From: Tritrichomonas musculus | Lineage: Eukaryota; Parabasalia; Tritrichomonadida; Tritrichomonadidae | Direction: 5' to 3' | Assembly: GCA_039105265.1 (NCBI GenBank) | Contig: JAPFFF010000006.1 | Location: forward strand, 1,550,001 to 1,614,000 | Length of the DNA: 64,000 bases | Part shown: one piece after another, positions 1 to 9,054 of the stretch | Numbering within the stretch: the stretch's first letter is position 1 | How the letters are laid out: every line of letters begins with the position of its first letter | Program-made: the position numbers and the translations under genes | Notes under the pieces: generated by a model | The model's database searches: none | Told to the model about the DNA's origin: nothing | Seen by the model: only the letters and a program-made list of their open reading frames with translations

Positions 1-3
1 AAC

Positions 4-160
4 AAACTAGTCGATGTTACCAATTAATTCAAACTACTCGATGCATCTAATTAAACAAACTACTCGATGCATCTAATTAAACACACTATTCGATGCATCT
101 AATTAAACAAACTAGTCGATGTTACTAATTAAACAAACTACTCGATGTTACTAATTACTT
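4..160. repeat. 26-bp tandem array at the left window edge
   Basis: Six head-to-tail units of about 26 bp (the first 27 bp) are visible, with consensus AAACTACTCGATG followed by CATCTAATTAAAC or TTACTAATTAAAC. Two sub-types alternate (ACTAGTCGATGTTAC and ACTACTCGATGCATC). The array runs off the left edge, so its real length is unknown. It lies 3' of the MULE gene and may be a subterminal array of that transposon or an independent minisatellite. Confidence 0.85.
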
Positions 161-301
161 AAAATCATAATACATTTATATTTTCAAAAATTTAAAAATA
201 ATCAAATCTTCCAAATAAACAATAATAATTATAACAAAAAATTAATTGAATAACGTCAAGGGGAAACTTGCTTTTTATATAATATTTTGTAATTAAACAA
301 A

Positions 302-3300
302 TTAATCATAATATCCATATTCATACTCATATTCATTGTTGTCGTTATCATCATTGTCGTTATCTTCATATTCATTGTTGCCTTCTTTGTATTTAATGAT
401 TTCATTATCATATTCATTAACACTATAGCTATTACTTTCTTCATATTCATCTTCATTTACATTTTTTTCTTGCTGCAATTGTTGCCATTTTTTTAATGCA
501 GGGCATGTTCTAGCAAAATGTTTTGCCCCGTTGCAAATTATGCAATGTCTTTTTGCCATCTTATCTTTTAATGGACTGAAATCGATAAATTTTCGTATTT
601 CATTTAAATTTGGACAATTCTTTGTATCATGATTATCATTGCAGATCTGACATTTAACTTTTTTCTCTTTCTTATTTTTCTCGCTTTTTCTTTGCCTTTT
701 ATATCTTCCTTCTTTTGGTCTTCCCGCCCTTTTTCCATAAGGCTCTTGGACTTTTGGAATGCCTAAAAGTTCATTTTCTAGATCATGCAAAGTTGTCATA
801 ACTTTTTTATAGTTTTCATTGCTTTGACACCCGAGCTCAGCCAAGCTTTTGCATTCAGCCGCGATATCTAAGTACCTCTTTTTTTTTGATCTTGATCCAT
901 GCTTCGCATTTAAATTTATAAAAGGAATTTCATTTTTTTCATTAATTTGGCATTCTGTATATTCTATTTCACTTAATATCCATCTTTTAGAAATTATATC
1001 TTTACATATTTTTAGATCAATTTTATTTTCAATGAAAACTTTAATAATGTGAGAGCATTGTAGTCCAGTTGTGGTAATCTTACCACAACTGCATTCCCAA
1101 TGATCGTTCTTGGTAACGATAAAAGAATCTCCTGTTTTCTTTACACAGATTTTCCATTCTCCTTCTTTTTTTTTTTCTAGGAACTCCTTTTCAGGATCTT
1201 CTGCTTTTTGAAGTGATCCTATAATAGATTCACTTATTCGTCTTTCAATATTAAATTCTTTCATGAATTCAAATATACGTTTATCTGATATTTTGCACAG
1301 GTTTCGACCTTTGAAATATTCTCGATTCATCATACGTCTTTGATCTGCACGTGTAATAATATTTCGCATGTCTACAAGTGATAACAAATGGGAACCACAT
1401 AAATTTTTAATATTTGAATTATTACATTCCGAAAAAATGTTTGAAAGATAACCAAGAGACCATACATTCTTTGTAAAAGCTTTGGTAGACGTTCCCAATC
1501 TATCTTTGAATGATTTATTAAAGAATTCATTTATATTATCAAACTTTTTCAGTTCACTTATTAATGTTAAACATTTTTCTGTGTTCTTTGTAAACACTAG
1601 CTCATGAAATTTATGAATTAATATATCTTTTTCAGCTTTTGGTATGCTCATCTGATTTACAATATCAGTGAATAAGCACAGCTTATGCCAAATGCATACT
1701 ATTCTGGCAATTTTGGAACACTTTGGATCATTTTTGAGATTATGATAGGCAGAATTAAGCATTAAATCATCATCTGAACATATTGTTTTGATCATATTTG
1801 ATGATGGAAGTTTGTATGCTAAAAGTTTCATGATCCATTCGAAAATATCTGAGGTTACATTTGAACAAAATACAATGCCACCAGATCTTAATTCACGATT
1901 TCTTCCTATAAGGCTGATAGGAATCATGGTCCAATTGTTCTTTAAACCTCTATACGTTGGGTCTATGCAAACGAAATCACCGAAATTTTGAAGATTTTTC
2001 ATTTCTTCTTGAGTAAATGTGGCTACACCTCTCCTGTAATTTGTTTTCCCAATTTCTTCTGGTGGGAAAACAAAATAACTTCCCTTTTCATTCACCATTT
2101 TATTTATCAATAAATCTGTTTCCAAGTTTTGTTCTTTTTGGATTTTTGGTGCTGTAATAGATGAGACTTGGGTTGCTGTTATGTTGATGTTTTTATCATA
2201 AAATAGAAATTCAGATATTTTGGTTGAATTGATATTTGCTTTGGACATATTTTTAATAACATTTTTGGTATCATCATTTATAATGCAATGAGCGAATGAT
2301 ATTGGGTTTATAGGATGATTATGCTGCAAAAAAAAATTATTTGTTATCTTATAATATTTATTTGGTGTTTTATAATCATATGCTTGAATATTTATATGGA
2401 ATTTGCAAGGATTCATATTTGATTTCGAATGTTTCCAGCAGTTAACTATAAAAAATCGATCATCTTTAGCATAATTTGTTGATATTTTAAAACCTTCGAT
2501 ATTAGCTTTATTTTGTAAGAAATTAAAAAACACATTTCCATCATAAAATTTTAATTTCCTTAAATTGTCATAAGTAAAAAATGTATTCTGGTTTGAACTG
2601 TTGTTATTTATCATATTGGTTGAACTGGTTAAATCATTATTTGTTATAATACTTTTATTCGTATTGAATGAATTATTATTGTTGTTCATACTGTTTGCAT
2701 TTACAATATTGCTGTTTGGCAAATTGATTGAACTGGTTAAATCATTATTTGTTATAATACTTTTATTCGTATTGAATGAATTATTATTGTTGTTCATACT
2801 GTTTGCATTTACAATATTGCTGTTTGGCAAATTGATTGAACTGGTTAAATCATTATTTGTTATAATACTTTTATTCGTATTGAATGAATTATTATTGTTG
2901 TTCATACTGTTTGCATTTACAATATTGCTGTTTGGCAAATTGATTGAACTGGTTAAATCATTATTTGTTATAATACTTTTATTCGTATTGAATGAATTAT
3001 TATTGTTGTTCATACTGTTTGCATTTACAATATTGCTGTTTGGCAAATTGATTGAACTGGTTAAATCATTATTTGTTATAATACTTTTATTCGTATTGAA
3101 TGAATTATTATTGTTGTTCATACTGTTTGCATTTACAATATTGCTGTTTGGCAAATTGATTGAACTGGTTAAATCATTATTTGTTATAATACTTTTTTTT
3201 GACAGATTATTGTTCGATGTCAATTTTGATAAAAACGAATTATAAATTGGATTTATAGCAAGAGGATTTTTTAACAATTTTCTATTTTTATTCATCGAAT

Positions 3301-4408
3301 TCTTATTTGAATCATTATTGCAATTTGTATCAATATGATTATAAAGTATATGATTAGATAAGTCATTCGTATTACTTATATATTGTTGACTAACAAAAGA
3401 ATAATTATAATGTTTTGAACAATATCGTAAAACATCATTTGAAAGTTCTTCATCATTGAAATAATTTCTTCTAATATGAAGAACAATCTCATTGTGGTAA
3501 CATTTAATTGACTCCAATAGGCATTTATGATATGTTTCATCTTCAGGCCTAATATGATTATTTTCAAGAATATTAATTATTCCCATATTGTTGCCGTGAA
3601 TAGCATATAGCCAAGTCGATGAGGTTAATTTGACACCATTTTGGATCAGAAACTTAAAAATTTGAATAGATCCAAAAAAAGCAGCGTAATTTATTAAAGA
3701 AGTTTGTTTTGTTTTAATTAAAAAAGAATTAGTTTCATATATTGATAAAGAAATTGTTTGGTTTAGCTGAATATTATTTGAACGGGCATAATTGATAAAT
3801 TCGTCAATCAAATCTTTTCGTACCAATTTACATATAAGACTGTTATTTTCACCTTTCTTTCTTTGAGTATAAAAATTTTCTGATTTTTTCTCATTGATTT
3901 CTTGAATTAAATCATCATCTATATTAGTATTATCTTTAAACCATGCTTCAGAAATAAATGGTTTGATTTCAGAAGAAAAATATTGTAGATATTTTGCTGT
4001 GATAAATTTTTCTGTAGTTATTTGCTTGCATATCAATTCATTAAATAACAACATTTTTTTTTCAATTAGAAATAGAAGAATTCTCTTGTTACTCTTAAAA
4101 ATATTAAAAATTTCCAGATTTGAAAAATAATTAATGATTTGGTTCTCAAAATATATAATTATTTTCAAAACTTTTCCATAAAAATCTGTTTCGCGGTGAT
4201 GGTTGTTGGTAATTTTTAAAAGTAGTATTAGTACTGATTTTGTTTTATTAATATTTTCTCGAATTTTCTGATTTTCTAAATAATCTATAATGATTTGATA
4301 ATTTTCTTCATTATCATCGCTATTCTTAATAAAATTGAGAATAATAGATTGAATATTTTTCATTGGCGTCACGAAAATAGCATTATTTGTTGAGGCTTGC
4401 TGAAACAT
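302..4408 (-). CDS. DUF3447/ankyrin-like domain fused to a MULE transposase
   Basis: Predicted cut-and-paste transposase of the Mutator-like (MULE) superfamily. Residues 1-370 resemble the trichomonad DUF3447 ankyrin-like domain (note INYAAFFGSIQIFKFL, close to EFTAFFGSINVFKFL in the host gene at 31189). Residues about 405-596 are a five-fold Asn/Ser-rich repeat. Residues about 610-690 look like a FLYWCH/FAR1-type DNA-binding finger ending in HNHP. The transposase core follows, with the first acid in CIDPTYRG (near residue 816) and the second in CSDDD (near 882); I could not assign the third acid. A SWIM zinc finger (CSCG then CSH, near 1105-1122) and two zinc knuckles (CQIC and CIICNGAKHFARTC) precede an acidic tail. 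The frame is open from an ATG throughout, so it could be active. No terminal inverted repeats or target duplication were found. The ankyrin-like fusion is unusual. Confidence 0.85.
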   Translation of the reverse strand: MFQQASTNNAIFVTPMKNIQSIILNFIKNSDDNEENYQIIIDYLENQKIRENINKTKSVLILLLKITNNHHRETDFYGKVLKIIIYFENQIINYFSNLEIFNIFKSNKRILLFLIEKKMLLFNELICKQITTEKFITAKYLQYFSSEIKPFISEAWFKDNTNIDDDLIQEINEKKSENFYTQRKKGENNSLICKLVRKDLIDEFINYARSNNIQLNQTISLSIYETNSFLIKTKQTSLINYAAFFGSIQIFKFLIQNGVKLTSSTWLYAIHGNNMGIINILENNHIRPEDETYHKCLLESIKCYHNEIVLHIRRNYFNDEELSNDVLRYCSKHYNYSFVSQQYISNTNDLSNHILYNHIDTNCNNDSNKNSMNKNRKLLKNPLAINPIYNSFLSKLTSNNNLSKKSIITNNDLTSSINLPNSNIVNANSMNNNNNSFNTNKSIITNNDLTSSINLPNSNIVNANSMNNNNNSFNTNKSIITNNDLTSSINLPNSNIVNANSMNNNNNSFNTNKSIITNNDLTSSINLPNSNIVNANSMNNNNNSFNTNKSIITNNDLTSSINLPNSNIVNANSMNNNNNSFNTNKSIITNNDLTSSTNMINNNSSNQNTFFTYDNLRKLKFYDGNVFFNFLQNKANIEGFKISTNYAKDDRFFIVNCWKHSKSNMNPCKFHINIQAYDYKTPNKYYKITNNFFLQHNHPINPISFAHCIINDDTKNVIKNMSKANINSTKISEFLFYDKNINITATQVSSITAPKIQKEQNLETDLLINKMVNEKGSYFVFPPEEIGKTNYRRGVATFTQEEMKNLQNFGDFVCIDPTYRGLKNNWTMIPISLIGRNRELRSGGIVFCSNVTSDIFEWIMKLLAYKLPSSNMIKTICSDDDLMLNSAYHNLKNDPKCSKIARIVCIWHKLCLFTDIVNQMSIPKAEKDILIHKFHELVFTKNTEKCLTLISELKKFDNINEFFNKSFKDRLGTSTKAFTKNVWSLGYLSNIFSECNNSNIKNLCGSHLLSLVDMRNIITRADQRRMMNREYFKGRNLCKISDKRIFEFMKEFNIERRISESIIGSLQKAEDPEKEFLEKKKEGEWKICVKKTGDSFIVTKNDHWECSCGKITTTGLQCSHIIKVFIENKIDLKICKDIISKRWILSEIEYTECQINEKNEIPFINLNAKHGSRSKKKRYLDIAAECKSLAELGCQSNENYKKVMTTLHDLENELLGIPKVQEPYGKRAGRPKEGRYKRQRKSEKNKKEKKVKCQICNDNHDTKNCPNLNEIRKFIDFSPLKDKMAKRHCIICNGAKHFARTCPALKKWQQLQQEKNVNEDEYEESNSYSVNEYDNEIIKYKEGNNEYEDNDNDDNDNNEYEYEYGYYD
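2621..3196 (-). repeat. 108-bp in-frame minisatellite in the MULE gene
   Basis: Five nearly identical 108-bp units plus a partial sixth start at 2621, 2729, 2837, 2945, 3053 and 3161. Each encodes 36 residues (SIITNNDLTSSINLPNSNIV and so on), giving a polar Asn/Ser-rich linker between the DUF3447-like part and the transposase. The units are almost identical in DNA, so expansion is recent, and the multiple-of-three length keeps the frame open. Copy number should be polymorphic. Confidence 0.95.
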
Positions 4409-4433
4409 TTATAGCAAAAACAAATTAAAAAGT

Positions 4434-4508
4434 AAAATACGTTTAAAAATACATAATGCGTTTAAAAATACGTAATACGTTTAAAAATATGAAACATGCT
4501 TGAAAATA
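4434..4508. repeat. Short 19-21 bp tandem repeat upstream of the MULE gene
   Basis: About three and a half diverged units of the form TTTAAAAATACGTAATACG lie 25 bp upstream of the MULE start codon. The last unit has drifted. Its position suggests a promoter-proximal repeat, but nothing more can be shown. Confidence 0.7.
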
Positions 4509-6106
4509 AGAATATATATAAAATATAGAAAAAACGTTTACAATTACTATTTCAAAAGATAAAATTCAATGAGTTCTTATAAATATTACTTTATGAATAT
4601 TTCAGAAAGCACAAAGCTTACTAATCCCTTGAAACTAATAAATAAAACAATTTAAAATTATGATATATATATATATATATATTTGTGTTGATATAGCATT
4701 TAAATTTCAATTAAATTTATAAGATTTTTATCTTTGATTTCAAATGCTGGCGTTTGGACATTTATTATTAAAATGTCAGAGAAATTTTGAATTATTTTCT
4801 TAATTGTCACAACCAAAAAGTGGATATATATTAGGATTTACTTTTGAAAATAGATATTTATATAAAAAAAATCAATTAATACTAATATCGAGTAAATAAA
4901 AAAGAACTAATAAATATAAAATATAAAATATATCAAAAAATATCTGTTAGATATAAATAAATTTGATTTTATCAAGAGTAGTGTAAATAAGACATTATAC
5001 TAGGATTATACAAGAGTATTAATATTAGAGAGTTTTTAAACCATTATTTTATTTTGCGCAAGCCATTATTTTGAGCGTATTCGCATGCTTTTAGACGCTC
5101 ATGCCCGAGATTAGCATTAGATTCAGGGATTGCAATAAATCATTTAGCCACATTCTGATCTTATGAAAGGAACCATTTAGCTTTCTTGGACTCCATTGAA
5201 ATATCTGAGCATAAATAAAATGTAAAAAATACAAGCTGTGTTGTTAGCTGGTATTACCAACTGTAAGTAATTAAAAAATTCTTAATTCTTTGCAATAAAT
5301 TTCTTTTTCATGATCAATTTGCCTCTTATAAAGTCTGAAAATTTAAAACACCATCAGAAGATCAATTTTTGAAAGAGAAAATTTAGTAAATATATAAATC
5401 CCAATATGCAAACATTACTGAAATTACTGTTAATTAAATTACTTATTTCTGATTTCAGAGCACTTCTTCATATTTTTCTCAAGTAAAATAATAATTTTAC
5501 TAGCATAAGTGAAAAGATCTGAAAATAATAGATGACATTGAATGTAAGGATGTATAATATGTTGAGGCTTCTGTTGAAATTCATTACATCATAATAATTG
5601 AGAAGAAAGTTGATTAAATAATTGATGTATCTTATGTTATTGATGTCATTAATAATTATGAAAAAACATTAATGATTAATTCGAAGTTCGCTTTAGAGAA
5701 TGACAAATTATTGTGTTTAAATCCCGTATTCATAATGATGATATAAGTATTATAGTATAGGCTCCGTTATCACCAAGCCTATACATAAGCCCATTTCAAA
5801 GCCATTTGGAACCTTTGGAAGCACCTCAGAGCCTTCAAAAAGCTCCAACCACGTTGTTCATTCAAAAAGTTTGCAATTTAAAAAATCCCAAACAAAAATT
5901 TATTATGTCTCGTTTTCAAAATTATTTTAGCACATAAAAATGAATATTTTTAGTAGTATATATGAATGGCGCCAATTTTTAAACTTCCATCGAGTTCGAT
6001 GAGGTGAGACTGCAGCAAAGCTACCTGTCCATTAAAGAAGACCTCCTATTTATTAAATCAAGCTGTTGTTTTATACCCAAACTCTAAAAAAAGTAGTTGT
6101 TTTACC
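4509..6106. other. Gene-less AT-rich stretch
   Basis: No open frame of note on either strand. It holds a (TA)n microsatellite at about 4663-4682. Around 5755-6080 the sequence is less AT-rich and may be decayed transposon sequence leading into the transposase scrap at 6107. No tRNA, rRNA or other RNA gene was recognised. Confidence 0.6.
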
Positions 6107-6175
6107 ATGATTGAAATGTATCCATCTCTCAATCCAGTTGAAGAATTTTTTATATTGAAGTCATTTTATTTGTGA
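6107..6175 (+). pseudogene. Tc1/mariner-type transposase scrap
   Basis: A short open segment reads M-I-E-M-Y-P-S-L-N-P-V-E-E-F-F-I-L-K. YPSLNPVEEFF matches the conserved block around the third catalytic acid of IS630/Tc1/mariner transposases, usually written PYSPxLNPIExxF. The rest of the protein is not readable nearby, so this is a decayed fragment. A mariner-like MITE lies about 380 bp downstream, which fits a local history of this superfamily. Only the motif supports the call. Confidence 0.55.
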
Positions 6176-6552
6176 ACTGTAAACTCATCTGTTGGTAAGC
6201 ATATTCTATAGGAATGTGCGTTTGTTCTTCAGTATAAAAAGAGCGACGGGCGTTTTTTTTTTCTTCTAAACTGGAAACAAAAGCTCAGCACCTTTAAAAA
6301 GCTCATAATGATAAATTAAGCAAAACACCCAAGTAGTTTAATATATTTATCGCTTTCAAAACTATCAAATTAGATGCATTGACATATTGTTTTTATTTAA
6401 TACAAAACTCTATCATTAGAAGAAAATATTTTCAACAAAATCTAAATGATCTTTACGAATGAATCGATTTTTTGTATCGAATTTCTCATTTTCAAGAAAA
6501 ATAATACTTTTTTAATGTATACCTTTAGTTCAATGGAGCAATAATTCTATTA

Positions 6553-6831
6553 TAGTGGTGAGAAAAATATGTATACATATTGAATTATATGTATACGTTA
6601 TGTTTCTCTTTAAGAAATTAATTACTTTTTATTTTCTACTTTGAAATTATATTTTATTTCCTAATTTAATATATTTATTAAATGTAAAAAGATTTTTGTC
6701 AGATATTAAATGAGATATTTATGAATTGTTCATATTAAATATATTCAAATTTTTGAATTAACAGCCATATAACAATTGAAAATCAAGCGTATACATATTT
6801 TTCAAAGGTATACATATTATTCCGACCACTA
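6553..6831. mobile_element. Mariner-like MITE with TA target duplication
   Basis: A 279-bp element begins TAGTGGTGAGAAAAATATG and ends with the inverted form TATTCCGACCACTA, flanked on both sides by TA. The inverted ends carry an ATGTATAC palindromic motif, present twice at each end (about 6570 and 6589 on the left, 6790 and 6809 on the right), which could be transposase binding sites. No coding capacity. The ends differ at several bases, so it is moderately old. The autonomous partner is not in this window. Confidence 0.75.
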
Positions 6832-6996
6832 TAAGTGTGTTAATACTTAGAATATGCTACTTTAATTTCTCAGCTCTCTGGATATATTTCCAAAGATGAT
6901 GAATAATATTAATAAAAATAGACTTTTTATAAACTTTTTGAGGTGGACAGAAACTCAGTAACATTTATTTTCACTAAAAAAATCAATTGCTTTTAA

Positions 6997-7739
6997 GGGA
7001 GCAGTCTCACTTTGAATTTTTATAACTTTTTCACAATTTTTGAATAGGAAATAAATTGAATTTTTTTCAATCAATAAAATAGATATATACACATTTTATA
7101 TATTATTAGTTTTCATATACATCAGAGAATATATATATAAAGGCAAATCATAGAATTCATTAGACATGATGAATATTCTCTCAATTTTTTGACATATGTA
7201 ATTTTGAATAATTGTATTTTAAAAGCATCTCAATGAAAAATCAATAATTTACATAAATGCTTTCTCAACTTTTTTTAATTATATTTATATTATATATAAA
7301 TATAATATAAAAATATAAAAACCTATCATGCATTTAAGGTAAATCGAAAGAATTACATCGTAATTAAGCGTTTTTATGGTATGGTTTTTGTGATTTATGC
7401 AAATTACATCATAGAGATAACTAAAAGTAATACAGTTTAAATACATTAGTAGATAAACATTTTATAAGTTGAGAAAATGTTTACTCATTTTATTGTTTAT
7501 TTTAAAAGATATGTCTAAAATAATAATCATCAAAATTATTGATGCAAAAAATTAAAGGAATATTTATCATGTCTTATGAATTCTATGATTTGCCTTTATA
7601 TATATATTCTCTGATGTTTATGAAAACCAATAATATATAAAATGTGTATATATCTATTTTTTTGATTGAAAAAAATTCAATTTATTTCCTATTCAAAAAT
7701 TGTGAAAAAGTTATAAAAATTCAAAGTGAGACTGCTCCC
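6997..7739. mobile_element. 743-bp non-autonomous element, ~180-bp TIRs, TTAA target duplication
   Basis: The left end GGGAGCAGTCTCACTTTG and its continuation to about 7178 are repeated in reverse complement from about 7560 to 7739, with only about four to five mismatches over 180 bp. TTAA sits immediately outside both ends (6993-6996 and 7740-7743), the target duplication typical of piggyBac-type transposons. The 380-bp interior has no open frame. The close match between the two ends suggests recent origin. The piggyBac assignment rests on TTAA and the long ends alone. Confidence 0.85.
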
Positions 7740-7807
7740 TTAAAAAGTTTCCAAGTGTTACTGAGTTTTTGGTTTCAATTTTGCAATAATATATCTCAAA
7801 AATAGTA

Positions 7808-7936
7808 ATAATATTAGCAATAATAGTAGTAATCATAATCTTTCTAAATTCTTATATATAGTTGAATTAATATCTATATTTTACTCTATCAAAAAGTTTA
7901 ACTTTTTATAATTACTACTATTATTGCTAATATTAT
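7808..7936. repeat. Perfect 26-bp inverted repeat around a 77-bp loop
   Basis: Bases 7808-7833 and 7911-7936 are perfect reverse complements (core ATTAGCAATAATAGTAGTAAT, trimmed). The loop holds the near-palindrome CAAAAAGTTTAACTTTTT at 7890, which recurs at 8626-8644. It may be a small folded-back transposon remnant. No target duplication is clear. Confidence 0.7.
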
Positions 7937-8647
7937 AATTAAGGTCATATTCCAGTAAAACAAAACAAATCAAAAAAGATTTTCGAGTACATTATTTGGA
8001 ATTTTTATATTTTAAAACAATAATCTATTGCTTTTTTGAGTATAATTTAAATATCAGATATTAATGAATAACATATCGTGTTTTTTTAATTATATTAATT
8101 TAAAAATTATATTAACACGTGTTAACAAGTTTTTTTAGGAATTAATATGCTTATTCTGTTTATTTTGCTAATCTTATTAATAGAATTGGCACTTTTGGCA
8201 AATTGGCTTTACCAAGTTAGTAAATTTGGTAAGAATACTTAATTATTAACCATAAACTTCGAAATTTCAAATAATTTAGTAAAAGATCTAAATGATAATT
8301 ATTGAACACTATTGAACAATGAAAATTGTGAGATATGAAATCAGCGGACTTATTCAATGACTTTAATTTAAATTAAGAATCGCATTTAGTGCTATTATCT
8401 TGATCAAATTAGAGTTTTCTGAAATATCATATTCATACTTTAATGGATAAATTGGGAAATTTTGCTAATAGGGCTTTCCTCAAATGTTGATTTATTAGGA
8501 ATACAATTCTCCTTCTTAGTTGGGTACTCTTTTTAAAGATTTTTTTTAAATATTTTTTTTATCAAAAAGTTATTATATCAAAAAGTGAATATATGAAAAA
8601 GCTGTTTTATCAAATTTCTGTTTTTCAAAAAGTTTAACTTTTTGAGA

Positions 8648-8681
8648 GCACTGTGGTGGTCACTTCACCTCCACAGCGTGC
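8648..8681. repeat. GC-richer imperfect hairpin followed by a T run
   Basis: GCACTGTGGTGGT pairs with ACCTCCACAGCGTGC around a CACTTC loop (one mismatch, a two-base bulge), followed at once by seven T. It stands out in an AT-rich background and sits just before the repeats that open Polinton module A. It could be an element boundary or a terminator-like structure; neither is shown. Confidence 0.6.
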
Positions 8682-8763
8682 TTTTTTTGGGGGCCAAATA
8701 TAAAACAGAAAAATAATAAAATAAAATAGCAAATATAAAAAATATTATATCTCATTTTACTCT

Positions 8764-9023
8764 TAATTTTTGATTTTGTTGAATAAAACTATTAAAAAGT
8801 GAACAAGTGAAATTTCACTATATTTTTGTCACTTTTATTTTTGATTTTAGTATTGATTTTGATTTTGTTTGTGATTTGTGTTTTATTTTTATTTTTTGAT
8901 TTTAGTATTGATTTTGATTTTGTTTGTGATTTTGATTTTAGTTTTAATTTTTGATTTTGTTGAATAAAATCATTAAAAAGTGAACAAGTGAAATTTCACT
9001 ATATTTTTGTCACTTTTATTTTT
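8764..9023 (+). repeat. Direct pair of a 79-bp repeat containing palindrome AGTGAAATTTCACT
   Basis: Copies at 8764-8842 and 8945-9023 are offset by 181 bp and nearly identical. Each contains the perfect 14-bp palindrome AGTGAAATTTCACT (8806-8819, 8987-9000) inside GAACAAGTGAAATTTCACTA. The second copy ends about 30 bp before the ATG of the gene at 9055. The space between copies is a TTTTGATTTTAGTATTGATT-like low-complexity repeat. Reverse-oriented copies lie downstream of the gene. Confidence 0.85.
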
Positions 9024-9054
9024 TTATATAATTTTTTTCTATAATTACACAATA

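Noticed and set aside
1-160. CRISPR-like array
   Set aside because: Units are contiguous without spacers, and the genome is eukaryotic; it is a plain tandem repeat.
2601-3245. Long plus-strand frame of hydrophobic repeats opposite the MULE minisatellite
   Set aside because: It is the antisense reading of the 108-bp repeat; the repeat length keeps that frame open automatically.
4663-4682. (TA)n tract as a mariner insertion hot spot or element end
   Set aside because: No inverted ends or duplicated flanks beside it; simple microsatellite.
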